NCBI GenBank assembly: GCA_951640165.1
Contig: OX621247.1
Coordinates: forward strand, 36,058,001-36,122,000
Direction: 5' to 3'
DNA from: Pseudoips prasinana
Lineage: Eukaryota > Arthropoda > Insecta > Lepidoptera > Nolidae
Length of the DNA: 64,000 nt
Each line of letters opens with the position of its first letter. The stretch's first letter is position 1. The notes under the pieces are model-generated. The model saw only the letters and a program-made list of their open reading frames with translations. It was not told the DNA's origin and searched no databases. The translations under genes and the position numbers were made by a program. Positions 32,655-43,725 of the stretch are shown piece by piece.

Positions 32655-32830
32655 TTATTTTATTTTTTAGCTGTGTGGCTGACGGCACCGAAAATCGTCA
32701 TGACTTAAGACCATCATAATGCGAGAGCCAACCCGTCCGCCAAGCGTGGTGATTATGGCACATCCCCCTCTTGGGGAAGGCTCTTATCTAGCAATGAACG
32801 GCATTCGGCTGATGATGATGATGTTGATGT
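32655..32830 (+). repeat. TGTGTGGC-headed retroposon with GATGATGATG tail
   Basis: AGCTGTGTGGCTGACGGCACC, GCGAGAGCCAACCCGTCCGC, CTCTTGGGGAAGGCTC, ATTCGGCTGATGATGATGATG. An apparent ORF over it (32719-33009) has no protein features and is incidental. Confidence 0.5.
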
Positions 32831-33780
32831 ACATTTTGCTCCGCGAAAGGGGTTATTTAATATTGTTTACTGTGAATAGTCAGGGTCTGATTAGTTCATT
32901 ATTACTTAGGAGTATTATGATATGGGCAACTTTGTTCCCATGGAACCACTTCCAAGTACTTGGCTATTTATTAACTAGCTACTTGAGTCACTGCTTATTT
33001 TGCGTATAAAAAGTTTTTCGAACTAGTACAGTTAATGCACTTACCATGGTACTGAACATGCGAAGAGAGTTTCATGGGTACAATAATTTTAATAGGACTT
33101 AAGGCAAGCTTTGGAATTAGCCAATTTTGTAAATTGAATTTCAACAGACACTATAGCCAATTTTCGTCTCTCAGTACACGATAGATTTGCACGCTGTGGG
33201 AGGAGGGGGGGGGGGGCTGTAATTGTGCCAACTTCCAGATTTCAGGCTGCTACTGGGTTACTTGTTAGAAGTTTTTAAACTTCTTGGTCTGACACGAGAT
33301 TTGTACAAATGACCTCATTATATATAGTTGATAACTGGTTAAATTTATTTAAGTTCTGTGTGTTGTAGATTAGTGTGTTTTATTTTATTTAATATTATTT
33401 TATTATTTAATATTATTGATTGTTTATTGTATTTATGTAATTGAAAACTGCTAGTTATAAGTGAATTGTATTTCGAACACAATGTGCAATGTAAAATTTA
33501 TATATATTTTTTAGCTATCAAAGTTAGTTTCACGGGTCTTCAAACCAATCCTGATTATGAGAGACAGTTGGGGAGGATTAATACGAGGATTAATTTGTTC
33601 TAGAACAAAGTGTCACCTTGATGTCCATGACCCATGCCCCTGACATGACCCCTGCATAATGAGCTCATTATATCTATTAATAGAGTTTATCACTCTATAT
33701 GTACCGAATTGTATCTGTTGTGCAACGAACTTCAAAGGTTTCGTCAGGGATTTACGTAATATCATGAATATTTCCCTTTG
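32831..33780. other. Intergenic DNA upstream of gene 2
   Basis: No gene is seen. A G run (about 11 G) lies at 33207-33218. The AT-rich stretch near 33340-33460 has AATAAA-like text and may be an old retroposon tail. Confidence 0.35.
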
Positions 33781-33784
33781 GTAG

Positions 33785-33855
33785 TATAAATGCGATCGGA
33801 AGCAGTAGGGGGCATCAAACTCGTGCTACTCTTGTGACTCATCACACGGACAAAC
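33785..33855 (+). promoter_or_regulatory. TATA box, initiator and 5' UTR of gene 2
   Basis: TATAAAT at 33785-33791. GCATCAAAC near 33813-33820 matches an arthropod initiator (CATCA core) about 32 bp downstream. The leader is about 39 nt. Gene 3 has a similar CACATCAAG at the equivalent place. Confidence 0.65.
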
Positions 33856-36800
33856 ATGAAGCTTTTTGTGAGTAATTATAAATATATTGTTAATTTTGGG
33901 AATTAAATTATCTTCTTTCATTATCACTAAATAGTCCCAGACTTCCGAGCAGGAACTCCGTTACATAATTTTCTGTAGTATTATGGTGTACTGCTGTGTG
34001 GCTAACGGGAGAGAATAGCGCCACCCTATTACATCCCATGGGGGTGTAGAAATTGACCCGAGGGAAAATTGTCCCTATAAATTATAAAAAAAACAACTCC
34101 ATTATAGAAATCTTTGGGAGAAGCCTTTGTTCAGCAGTGGCAGTTATTCGGCTGGTATGATGATGATGATGATGACTATGATAGCTCCGCCAAGGATTAA
34201 TCCACTGCGATTACAATATAGGCAAGGGGCATATGACTTGATTTACCGAAGGGTGTCTTATTATGTAGGACGTTCAACGTGTCTAAGTTAAACTACTTAT
34301 TATATGCCTCATCTATGCCTTGACCGCGTGTCTATGGACTTAGCCTCGCCAGTCCTTTTACGTTACGTTGCGAACTGGTGCCCCGGTTGGACGATGTATT
34401 AAAATTGTAGTAAAAATAATGTTTATTTTTGGGCTAACTGTTTCGCTACATCTTTGCTAACTTATTACAATACCTATGTTAGTAGTGCGGTAAAACATGC
34501 GTTCTGTTTACTTGGTTTCTGAGTCATCCGCTTGTTACTAGAACGAACGAAATATGAGGATATGTGGTCACTCCATATAGAAACTTCACCCGCTTCTTAC
34601 TGGAGTACTTTAAATGGCACAGAAGGCTAACTAAAACAGAAATGACTATCTTTTGTTGCAGTTGGATCATGTTACAGTGTAAATTAAATTTAGCAATTTA
34701 ATTTCAGTGTTCATTCCATTGATAGGATGAAATTTTCTTTTATTCTACATTAGTTTACTTTAGAAAATATTCATCCAGGTTAAACATGACATGTAATCCC
34801 AAACTAGACAGACCCTGTAGGTAACCAGATAACTAATAAAAGTACTTATATATTTCTATATAAATACATACATATATAAATAAATTACACCCAGACACTT
34901 ACAAATAATCAAAGGTTTGTCCTCGGTGGGGATCGAATCCACGACCTCCGACTTAGCAGTCAGGGTGAGGTCAGTCAATTATTCGTTTTTGATAAGGTAG
35001 CAACATTTAAATGTTAACTCGTTTGCACCCACGGGAAACTATTTACCCATTTTACAGTAAATTTAATGAATTACTTACTCAAATATTTAGGAAAGGTTAC
35101 TGGAAATAGCAGCCTGGAAATTAAATAACTTGAAATTATTTTAAGTGGTAAGGAAGTACGGAAATCATCATGTCCCCTTGATACTGCCCGATCCGCCCGC
35201 ATACTGCAGGTATCATTTCCAAAATTCTTACTAAAGCACAGATAAAGAGCCGCACAGTATTACCATAAAGTTATAGTTTTTTTATTACCAAACTTCATTT
35301 TAAACCAATGAATCATGTTTACTTGCTAAAACTTAAAATCAAATATTAGCTCAGGATCTATATTAAAAAATGCCGGCCGAAGTGGCATATTTCATATTTA
35401 TCTAATAATTTACATATATTTTTATTTGACCTCATCTCTGTTTCATTAATATGTATATGCAATAAAATATTGATGTTGATTTGATTTGAGGATTGTGCAA
35501 CTTCTAACTTGCATACCTAAATCAGTTAGTTACGTAACTAACTTTATTTATGTTAAAAGAAGTTGCAAATAAAATAACTTATCCACACCTCTTTCCAACG
35601 ATTCAAACCAAAGATGATGATAATAGAATGAAAATTTTCAAAAAATTGAGTATCAATCTGGTGACATAATCCAGCCTACAAAACTAATATAATAAATAGT
35701 CTTTGCCAGTTACAACCTGTTTGTAGAATTCCATCAGTTTACTTCAGCGGCCCCCTGAGCTGTGTGCCAATCCCATAAGGGATATTTTTCATTGAAGCTA
35801 AGCTATTATTAGTCTCTTCAATTTGCCTGTGCCTTCAATTTTTAATATAATAGTACTTCATTTTAAAATAATAGTCAAATAACTTTTCAACATTTTATGC
35901 GATAAAACAGAGACTCAAAACTCTAGTTACTTTAATATTGTAGACGACTATTTTTATGTATTGTGAGTTTAAAAAGTACAAGTGCATGTTAATACCCAAG
36001 TGCTGAATAAATTTCATTATAGTTATTACCGGCGTAGCGCTCTACAGCGATCAGCCAATCACCATGCTCGCAATCATAGACTCGTGTGTTTCTTAAGGAT
36101 TTCATAGGTCGAAAGCTGTAGAGATATGAACCTTTGTCATGCTAGCTACGCTGTAGTACACTACGGTAGGTACTAGTCAAAGGTTCTAGTAAAACAAAGG
36201 TATGTCTCTTCAAATTAATCCGTTGTATAAAAAAGAAGACAGCAGCAAATCGCTGGCCAGCGATAGCAAAAATTTACCATATAGTCGATTATTGGATTAA
36301 ATAAACCTCTTTCTGTAACAACTGTATGCATAAAAGCAAGTGACAGTAATTTTATTAATAATTAAAACATATATCAACCTCCGACCTTTGGCTCTGACCT
36401 AAACACGAGTTATTTATATAGACCTTCACAAACTATTTGAAATAACTATCTTAAATTGTCCTGGCCCACATCATGCTTCACATCAAGAGTAAGAGATATT
36501 GAAAATGAGGAGATTCTCGATTTTACTATACGTTCTATTTGTATTGTATAGAGGTTCAAAACACTTCAGTTCAAAGAATAAATCACTTTGTATTAGATAA
36601 CTATTAGAAATAGCAAAATATGTCTAAAACTATGAATATTTATAATTAGTATTTAAAAAAACCTTAATTAACCAACTAGACAACAACAACAAATTCGCTA
36701 TTCAACAAATTATTACGATTTTAAATTAAATTATATTTGACCAAATATAAGGCCCAATCTTATAATTTATTTGTACCAAGAACTAAATAAATATAGTTAT

Positions 36801-37680
36801 CTTGTAATACTACAATTATTCATTGTCTGCTTATTTATAAACGCTTCTTAAAACCAATGTGAGTAAAAAGCGTTTTAAAGTAATTCGTAAACGTTCGTTT
36901 CACTGAGTGGCGAAAGGTGGAAATAAAATTGATCCCAGGATTCGGCAAGTGTTCTTATACTCTGCCGTGTAAATGTTTACTGTGAGATAAAATAGTTGTA
37001 TTTTTTATTTACAGGTATATACAGCACTGCTGGTAGCGAGCGCAGCTGCGGCTCGTGACAAGCGCGGAATCTTCGGTGAGCCCGGCGGCTTGCTGACTCC
37101 CAGCCTGCACTCGTTTGGCTCCTCCCTGCACGCTCCAATACTCTCTGCACCACTGCACTCGGCCGCACTGCATGCACCCCTAGCGGCACCTTTGCATACA
37201 TCACATATCCACTCTGCACCACTGCTGGCCCCATCGTATTCCTCGTCGCTGCACGCCGCTCCCCTCCTCAGCTCATCATCCTTACACATATCCCATTCCC
37301 CTTCTCTATACGCGCCTCATGCCCCTATCATAAGCTCCGCCCCAATTTTGCACTCTTCCTCGATAGGACATGCTCCTTTACTCCATTCTGCCCCATTGAG
37401 TGCCCATGCTCTTCATCATTCCCCATTGAGCTCGCATTCTTTACATGCTCCTCTAAGCTCCTCCTTGTTGCACTCAGCTCCATTACTGAGTTCACACCAC
37501 GCTCCTATTATCCACTCTTCGCCATTGTTAAGCCACTCGTCGCTCCACGCGGCCCCTCTGATCTCCGAGCCTCTCCACCTGAGCCACGGCCACCACCTGG
37601 GCCACCACTCGCACCACTCTAGTCCCGTCATCGTCAAAGTAATTAAGGCACCACCACGTTATGCTTCTGGCTGGTGGTAG
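33856..37680 (+). CDS. Gene 2: secreted His/Ser/Ala/Pro/Leu-repeat structural protein
   Basis: Two-exon model. Exon 1 (33856-33867) codes for MKLF and is followed by the donor GTGAGT. The intron (3.15 kb) ends TTTTTTATTTACAG, and exon 2 starts in phase 0 at 37015 with VYTALLVASAAAARDKRG. The product is 225 residues: an intron-split signal peptide, a basic RDKRG site, then about 180 residues of imperfect repeats built on LHSAPL, HAPL, SSLHAAPL and HSSPL. A His-rich segment (LSHGHHLGHHSHH) follows, then VIVKVIKAPPRYASGWW and TAG. ATTAAA lies at 37733. Repeats of HSAPL also occur in gene 1. Histidines could serve as quinone cross-link sites in cuticle, but that is inference. It lacks the RR chitin-binding consensus and no family name is assigned. 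Confidence 0.82.
33985..34385 (+). repeat. Retroposon pieces in intron of gene 2
   Basis: 33985-34175: a TGTGTGGC-headed element (CTGCTGTGTGGCTAACGG, CATCCCATGGGGGTGTAG, TTCAGCAGTGGCAGTTATTCGG) with a GATGATGATG tail. 34285-34385: family E text (CATCTATGCCTTGACCGCG). Confidence 0.5.
34795..34980 (-). mobile_element. SINE family A in intron of gene 2
   Basis: ATCCCAAACTAGACAGACCC, GTAACCAGATAACTAATAAA, TCCTCGGTGGGGATCGAATCC and GACTTAGCAGTCAGGGT, all in minus orientation. Confidence 0.7.
34981..36960. other. Remainder of gene 2 intron
   Basis: Mostly AT-rich with no coding signal. Near 35430-35500 CTCTGTTTCATTAATATG then AATAAAATATTGATG looks like an old retroposon 3' end. 36095-36230 has loosely inverted GAACCTTTG/CAAAGGT text. 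Confidence 0.35.
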
Positions 37681-38250
37681 ATAACTACCGATCTACGTAA
37701 CATCGTAATTATGTAAATAATATTTATGACGAATTAAATAACATTATTTCATGTTTAATATCCATTTTATTTAGAAGTAAGTACAGTACTAAAATAAATG
37801 TAGCTAAAGGATGACAAAAAGCTAAGGTCAGAGGTTAAATCAAGACCTCTATATTTTAATTAAAAGCGCTGTTACACACAAGCGATTATCCTCACGTAAA
37901 TATAACAATTGTATATAAACTTAATGTCACCGGAGCAGCCCAGATGTTCAGTCTCCGTGTTGTTACTTTAAATAAAACAGCAGCCAGCAAGCAGTCCCTC
38001 AATGTATTCTGTCAGCTAGCTGGAACGGGTTCGAAAGGGAGCTGCCTCAAGAGGAATATATATAAATGAAAATAAAAAATAAATTATGCGTTGATAAGAG
38101 ATTATTACTTTTTTACAGCATGTTCTCCCACTGCAAAACAAAATATTAGTATCTTTATATGCCCATTGATCTATTATTCTTGACGATCGAAATAAATATG
38201 GATACCAATATAATAATAATAAGTATATCTTGGTACAAATAACACACATC
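37681..38250. other. Spacer with an orphan TATA box
   Basis: TATATAA at 37912-37918 is followed by TTCAGTC near 37947, spaced roughly like a core promoter. No four-codon exon like those of the other three genes follows. It may be a decayed paralogue promoter or chance. Confidence 0.25.
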
Positions 38251-38254
38251 CATC

Positions 38255-38430
38255 TGATCCCAAACTAGGCAGAGCCTGTATTATGTTATACAAACAACTG
38301 ATAAACTTTTTTATATATCTTTAATTACATACATACGAGTATTATAGATAAATTACAATTATTTATCGAACAATAATTTATCCTGGGAGAGGACCTAACC
38401 CACAACCTCTGGTTTATAAGTCAGGGTCGC
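38255..38430 (-). mobile_element. SINE family A
   Basis: TGATCCCAAACTAGGCAGAGCC, ACAAACAACTGATAAAC, CCTGGGAGAGGACCTAACCC and GGTTTATAAGTCAGGGT, minus orientation, worn. Confidence 0.65.
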
Positions 38431-39865
38431 TTAGATCTACATCAACAGGCCAGGCATAAACTTCTTGCAGCCTTATTTACCACCGACAGTATTTGAAACC
38501 GGAGTAGCTGACTGTGACTCAATTTATTATTCCCTCATTCTATAAAGCCACCCAAAAGGCTACAAGAACTCTATTAATATATCATTTATTTCCACGTAGA
38601 TAAACAAAGAGACAAATATAAAAACTTGAGAACTGTCAAGGGACATCCGGATGGAACGAAGTTATTTCTTATTATTTATTATGTACAAAAAACCTGTATA
38701 CACTCAATAAAAATAATCGTCGCGACACCACGCGAAATAGAAATGAAAATATCTGTCTTGCTTTCTATAAGAGAGAGAGAGAGAGACAGACAGAGAAACA
38801 TGCGCACGCCGCACAGCTGCAAAAATTGTCGTGACAACTTTTCGTAAGAATTTTTTCCGTCTAGCCCCATTTCACAACTAGTTGCTAGTTACAGTTATGG
38901 CCATTTTAACTAATAACACTTATTTCGATACATGCAAGTCACCAAACTGCGGTCGCCAACTCGCATGCCAAGCGGGGGTCTACTTTAAACCCCTCAAAGT
39001 GGCAACTTCATAAAAACCTTTGAGAAAGCCTCTATACAGCAGTAGATGAAACCAGACTGATAATGTGAAGGCTCCGAACTAAATCTTATCTTTTAATACT
39101 CTTTATACTAAATTAAATTAAATTCTAAATTGTAAATTAATAGCTTCACTATGATTCTGAAGGTGACTCCTGAATATAATTGAATTTTGATCCCATTTTC
39201 TTTTTACATTATTTCCAATAACTTGTATAGTATCACTTACAAATAATGCTAGTCAGTTTCTAACACTTTGGTAGCCAAAGTAAGATTTAACTATTATATG
39301 CCAGATGGAATATCAGAAAAGTTATACCCATTAGATGAAGAGGAAAAGTGGTTGCATAATTGTCCCAATAATTACTAAATTATTGTTACTTATGCTATAC
39401 ATACGTATTTGTAGTTACGGTAACAAACAAAACCTGCCTCTCTAATAAACATCATAAACATTGAGCGAAAAATAATTGTTAAAATTATTATTTTACGAAA
39501 ATTGTCTTACTGTGATATGTCATTGTTTACAAGCAATTAGTTGATTACATAGTGATGCGGGAGAAATAACATATTTGATTCCAAAATATGCGAACAAGCA
39601 CGTGCCCCACCCAAAGTTAAGTGGTTACCGTTGTCTGTGACGCTTTGAACACAAATGTTACTCTCGCATTGGCAAGCATTCATCCTACCAGATGAGCGCT
39701 TATGTCTTTACCGTCGGCCAGGGACACAACATTACCATAATAAGGAGGTATCATGTATGCGGATGAATGCATTTTTTCTTATAGAAATTAAACTGTGGTG
39801 CATTCAATATGTATTCTGAAAGAAAGTTTTTTCATAGTCCAGATAATTAATATCTTGGGACAACT
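38431..39865. other. Intergenic DNA, no gene seen
   Basis: A (GA)n run lies at about 38770-38787. 38930-39060 resembles the TGTGTGGC/GAT-tail retroposon interior (CCAACTCGCATGCCAAGCG, CAGCAGTAGATG). No coding region. Confidence 0.35.
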
Positions 39866-39869
39866 AACA

Positions 39870-40095
39870 CAGTTCTATCTATTCCCTCACTAGGCAGAGC
39901 CTATTCTACAACCAGATAACTGATAAACATACTTATATAATTCGAAATACATAGGTACATTCTAAATTCTAGATAAATATCACCCAGACTGAGAATAAAT
40001 AAACATGCTCATAGTGCAAATATTTGTCGTGGGCGGGGATCGAACGCAGGACCTCTGAAGTAGCAGGGTCACTAGACTACGAGGTCAGTTATTTT
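39870..40095 (-). mobile_element. SINE family A
   Basis: CTCACTAGGCAGAGCCTATTC, CAACCAGATAACTGATAAAC, GTCGTGGGCGGGGATCGAACG and AGTAGCAGGGTCACTAG, minus orientation. Confidence 0.65.
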
Positions 40096-40399
40096 GATAT
40101 AGGTACAGAACTATGTCCAAAAATTCTTCACCTCGTTCTAACGTCAACACTAATTTATTCGCGGGCGGGATTTTTTTTAATATAACTGTAAGACTGCGAG
40201 AATTGAAATTCCTGAGTGAATAGCGACAGGAACAAAAAAACAATGAACCGTAACATACTTAATATTTTGTGCCCTTGTCGTTACCCCTGGATTTATATTA
40301 AGCTAGTTTTACTCGTAATAGATTGGGGGATGTTAAATCGATATAGTCAGCGCCCAGTCACCTTGGTTATTATTAAGGGATCCAGTTGAGATAAGTTAT

Positions 40400-40610
40400 A
40401 TCATTATCATCATATCAGCCGAAAGACGTCCACTGCTGGAAAAAGGCTTCCCCCAAAGATCTCCACAATTGCCGGTCTTGCGCTATTCGCATCCAGCGAT
40501 TTCCAGCGACCCGCACAAGATCATCGGTCTATCTTGTAGAGGGCCTGCCCACGCTGTGTGAATAATATCCTGGGATGTTATTCACACACGGCCATATGAT
40601 CCCCTCTAAG
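40400..40610 (-). repeat. Retroposon tail next to SINE end with fold-back
   Basis: 40400-40555: CATCATATCAGCC, GTCCACTGCTGGAAAAAGGC, TCCACAATTGCCGGTCTTGC and CGACCCGCACAAGATCATCGG. 40556-40605: the family A SINE tail in minus orientation, with TGTGTGAATAA and TTATTCACACA forming 11-bp inverted arms around TATCCTGGGATG. Confidence 0.55.
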
Positions 40611-40629
40611 TTAAGAGTAAAGTGGTGTA

Positions 40630-41020
40630 GAAGCACTACGTTACAAAAATTGCCACGCTATTCAATGAAAGTGTACCACATTCCAAAAACCTTAAGAGAG
40701 TTGCCTCTACGGCTGTTTATAGGCCCAAATTAAAATTCTGGCTCCTTGGTAAGTGTTTCTACACATTAACAACTATATACAAGGTACAATCTCTGTGTTA
40801 GTAAATTAAATATGAAATAGTTATGTTTGAGTTATGTATAATTTTTGCCATTGTGTCTGTATAACCATACATATCTACAATATGTATGATTAATAAATTA
40901 TTCGCATGCATTCTAAGCGTAAATATGTCGGGAACCAATATTATGTACCTACCACCATATGTAACCACATCTTAAGCGAATAAAGATCTGATCTTATCTA
41001 TCTTATCATTTAACAACCAG
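40630..41020 (+). pseudogene. LINE C-terminal fragment with (ATCTT)n tail
   Basis: One forward frame reads ATLFNESVPHSKNLKRV, then FWLLGKCFYT and a stop near 40800, as in the C-terminus of CR1/Jockey-type polymerases. The 3' UTR ends GCGAATAAAGATCTGATCTTA and ATCTTATC repeats near 40990-41010. Frames are broken. Confidence 0.6.
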
Positions 41021-41415
41021 CTATCGATAAAAGTGTATAAAGAAAACTCCTATAGGAATATGAATAGCAATAGACAACCGTACGCAGTGATATTTTTTCT
41101 CGAAACGGATCTTATATTATTGCAATGGGCTAGCCTGCTAGATAACCTGAGATGCGAGGTAATTTACATAGATGACACGTATATATATCATTAGTTATAT
41201 CATAAGTTGTCCTGATCGAAGTATCTAATAAATGTGACGTAGTATTGAAAATGAAAGTAGAGCTATTAAAAGTAAAATCATACGTAAAGTTTGAACATGC
41301 AACAAAGTTCAATTTGTCTTGATAACAATCGCTTTGAACCAAATTTAAATGCGAACATTTTTATTAAATAAGGAATCGTTCTTATTTATGACGCTGTAGT
41401 GTCTAACATAAATCA

Positions 41416-41840
41416 ATGAGGGCTACCGCGTAACAATTTGCCGCTAGAGGCGCTAGCATCGCGGCAGGTCTACGAAACGTCAAAATACACTGTTTTTGTA
41501 CGGGTTACGCTGTTTATTAATAAAAACTGCGATTATAACAAAAAAATTTGGTTTAAAACTAAATAAATTACAAAATGAGTAACAGCTCGATGACTGTAAT
41601 AAATATTTCAAAAAATATTTAAAATCCTGTTAAAGTGTTATGTCATAAATAGCATGCCGCAGTGTTGTGCGGGGGCTGCACAACACTGCGGCATGCTATT
41701 TATGAAACACTTTAACAGGATTTTAAATATTTTTCGTAAAAACATTCGTCGTGTCCACAATAACAATGATTTTGATCAGCTATAGTGGACCTTCCGCGAC
41801 AGTGGCGCCGACTGGTGAGCACAAAAACGGTAGCCCTCAT
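41416..41840. mobile_element. 425-bp MITE with 13-14 bp inverted ends and a central hairpin
   Basis: ATGAGGGCTACCG at 41416-41428 and CGGTAGCCCTCAT at 41828-41840 are exact inverse ends. Just inside are GCCGCTAGAGGCGC and GACAGTGGCGCCGAC. I recognise the right-hand text as a dispersed lepidopteran element. The centre is a separate long inverted repeat (41611-41734). No ORF. The target duplication is not clear. Confidence 0.7.
41611..41734. repeat. Inverted repeat with 57-60 bp arms inside the MITE
   Basis: Arm 41611-41670 and arm 41678-41734 are reverse complements apart from one 3-base indel (TTATGTCATAAATAG against CTATTTATGAAAC). The loop is GGGGGCT. The arms include GCATGCCGCAGTGTTGTGC. 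Confidence 0.88.
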
Positions 41841-43495
41841 TAACATGATATTCATTTGGAAAGACAAAATAAATACATTTTAGAAGTATGATATAGACTT
41901 TCCGTGTGGTTAAGAGGTTGTAGTAGTCTCTTCGCTACTGCCTTCGTGCCCATATTATGTTACGGCTGCTTGATAATAAGTTGTCCCCTAGTCTATTAGC
42001 TCACTATAATTCTACCGTCTAGAACTACCCAAGGGTCACAGGGTATATGACTACTAGATATTAAATATATAATACTATTAAAGTATGTAGTACTATTAAA
42101 TACTAACTAGAGCGCAGTGGCATTCGACCCCCAAAGGTCAAATGCCAGCGCGTTCATAGTTAGTGTATAGTCCACATTTCTTTTTAATTGGGAACATGCC
42201 GTTTTTTAGCAATTTCTTTCGTTGTCATGTCATGGTTACTCATGTAATTTGAAGACATTTTTCGGGTTCGATCCACATGATAATTATTTGTACCCATTTA
42301 CAGAAGTACAGAATTAGGGTGTGTTTTTAATCCGTGTATTGCAAGTTTGTAATAGATTCCGCGAATTAGAGTTAGTTAGATGTCTATAGTGCAAACGTTG
42401 TCATTAATAAAATAGTACTAGTACAAGCAAGAAATCAATTTGGAAATCGAGTAAACTAAATGATGTAATTACACATTGGCCGCCTGCTTTATATCGTAAA
42501 TGACTGAGTATTCATGTCTAATTGCGACACGCTATGCTATTAATCATCACATTTTTAATGCAATAGATCATACTCTAAGTGCACGAGTTATAACTTCTTG
42601 TTGGCCTTACACTTTATGTTTGGGAAATATATTGGCTAAGTCATTTCCTATTCTTTAACTAATATATTCCGTGTTTTGCTGATATTACGAATCGTTCAGA
42701 AAAAAGAACAATAAAAATCAAGTTATAGAATAACTTGATTTTTTATCCAATCCCTTGCCTACACCATTTTTTAAATTGGTATGTCGTAATATTTGATTTT
42801 ACAACGGGTTTCGGATTCGATTATTTCTTTTTTGTACAACTCTACTATTAGAATGAGAAATCTACTATTTAATTAATAGTGATGCTAATTAAATGCTAAA
42901 ATTGTATTAAGTAGTAATTTTAATTGTAATGTATATAAAATTACAATAATGTAGCAAAATGTTTACCTATAAAAGTCTATATTTGTCGTGAAATACTAAT
43001 GTCTCTTTCTATCAACGCGTGTGAAGCTGAATTTTCCCGGGAACTGTTTTATAAATTTAATTTATATATTAAATTAAAATTAATTAGAAAGATCTAATTC
43101 TCTAAATTCTACAATGCGACGCCTTAAGCTAAATGAAGTAGCAGAATTTGAAACTTCCCAATTCGGTTAATCTGTGACTTAGCGGAATTAACAATAAATA
43201 TCAAAGTTATACTTCAATCATCTAGTACTTAAGGGTTGAGGACATTTGTTTTGCTAGTTCATTTTAGTTCATCTAAACAGGATTCCGGAGCGGTGTGCTC
43301 TATGGGTGATTAATTTACAGTGCAGACATGTTCTCATTAGGGGTCACGGTAATCAATATCCGAGCAAATAGAATATTAAATTGGTTTGAGTGTTTTTATA
43401 GACTCAGTAATAAATTACTCTTGTCATTTCAAGTTACCTACTTCCTTCTGCAATTCAAGATATTTGAACAAAATGTATCACACATAAATAATATA
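41841..43495. other. Intergenic DNA, no gene seen
   Basis: No coding region. A small perfect fold, AAAAATCAAGTTAT at 42713-42726 and its complement at 42730-42743 around AGA, is the only clear structure. Confidence 0.4.
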
Positions 43496-43496
43496 C

Positions 43497-43725
43497 GGTC
43501 ACCGTAGCCTAGTTGGTAGTGCTCCTGCCTACGAAGCTGGTGGTCCTGGGTTCAAATCCCGGTAAGTGCAAATATTTGTGTGATGAGCTCGAATATTTGT
43601 TTCTGAGTCATGGATGTTTTCTATGCATTTAAGTATTTATCTATCTATGAAAGTATGTATATCGTCGCCTGGTACCCATAGTACAAGCTTTGTTTCTTTT
43701 AGTTTGGGGCTAAGATGATCTGTGT
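43497..43725 (+). mobile_element. tRNA-headed SINE, family C (Arg-like head)
   Basis: GTCACCGTAGCCTAGTTGGTAG, CTGCCTACGAAGCTGG and GGTCCTGGGTTCAAATCCCGG look like a tRNA with an ACG anticodon loop, but the acceptor ends do not pair. GTGCAAATATTTGTGTGATGAG and the body GTATATCGTCGCCTGGTACCC follow. This is the best family C copy here. Confidence 0.75.

Noticed and set aside
41034..41190. GTATAAAG followed by an ATG and a 45-codon ORF
   Set aside because: Directly downstream of a LINE tail; no signal peptide or fitting second exon.
43497..43570. tRNA-Arg-like sequence with ACG anticodon loop and good T-loop
   Set aside because: Acceptor ends do not pair and the SINE body follows; the same applies to the other tRNA-like heads at 10320, 17840, 24050, 24650, 49760 and 53775.
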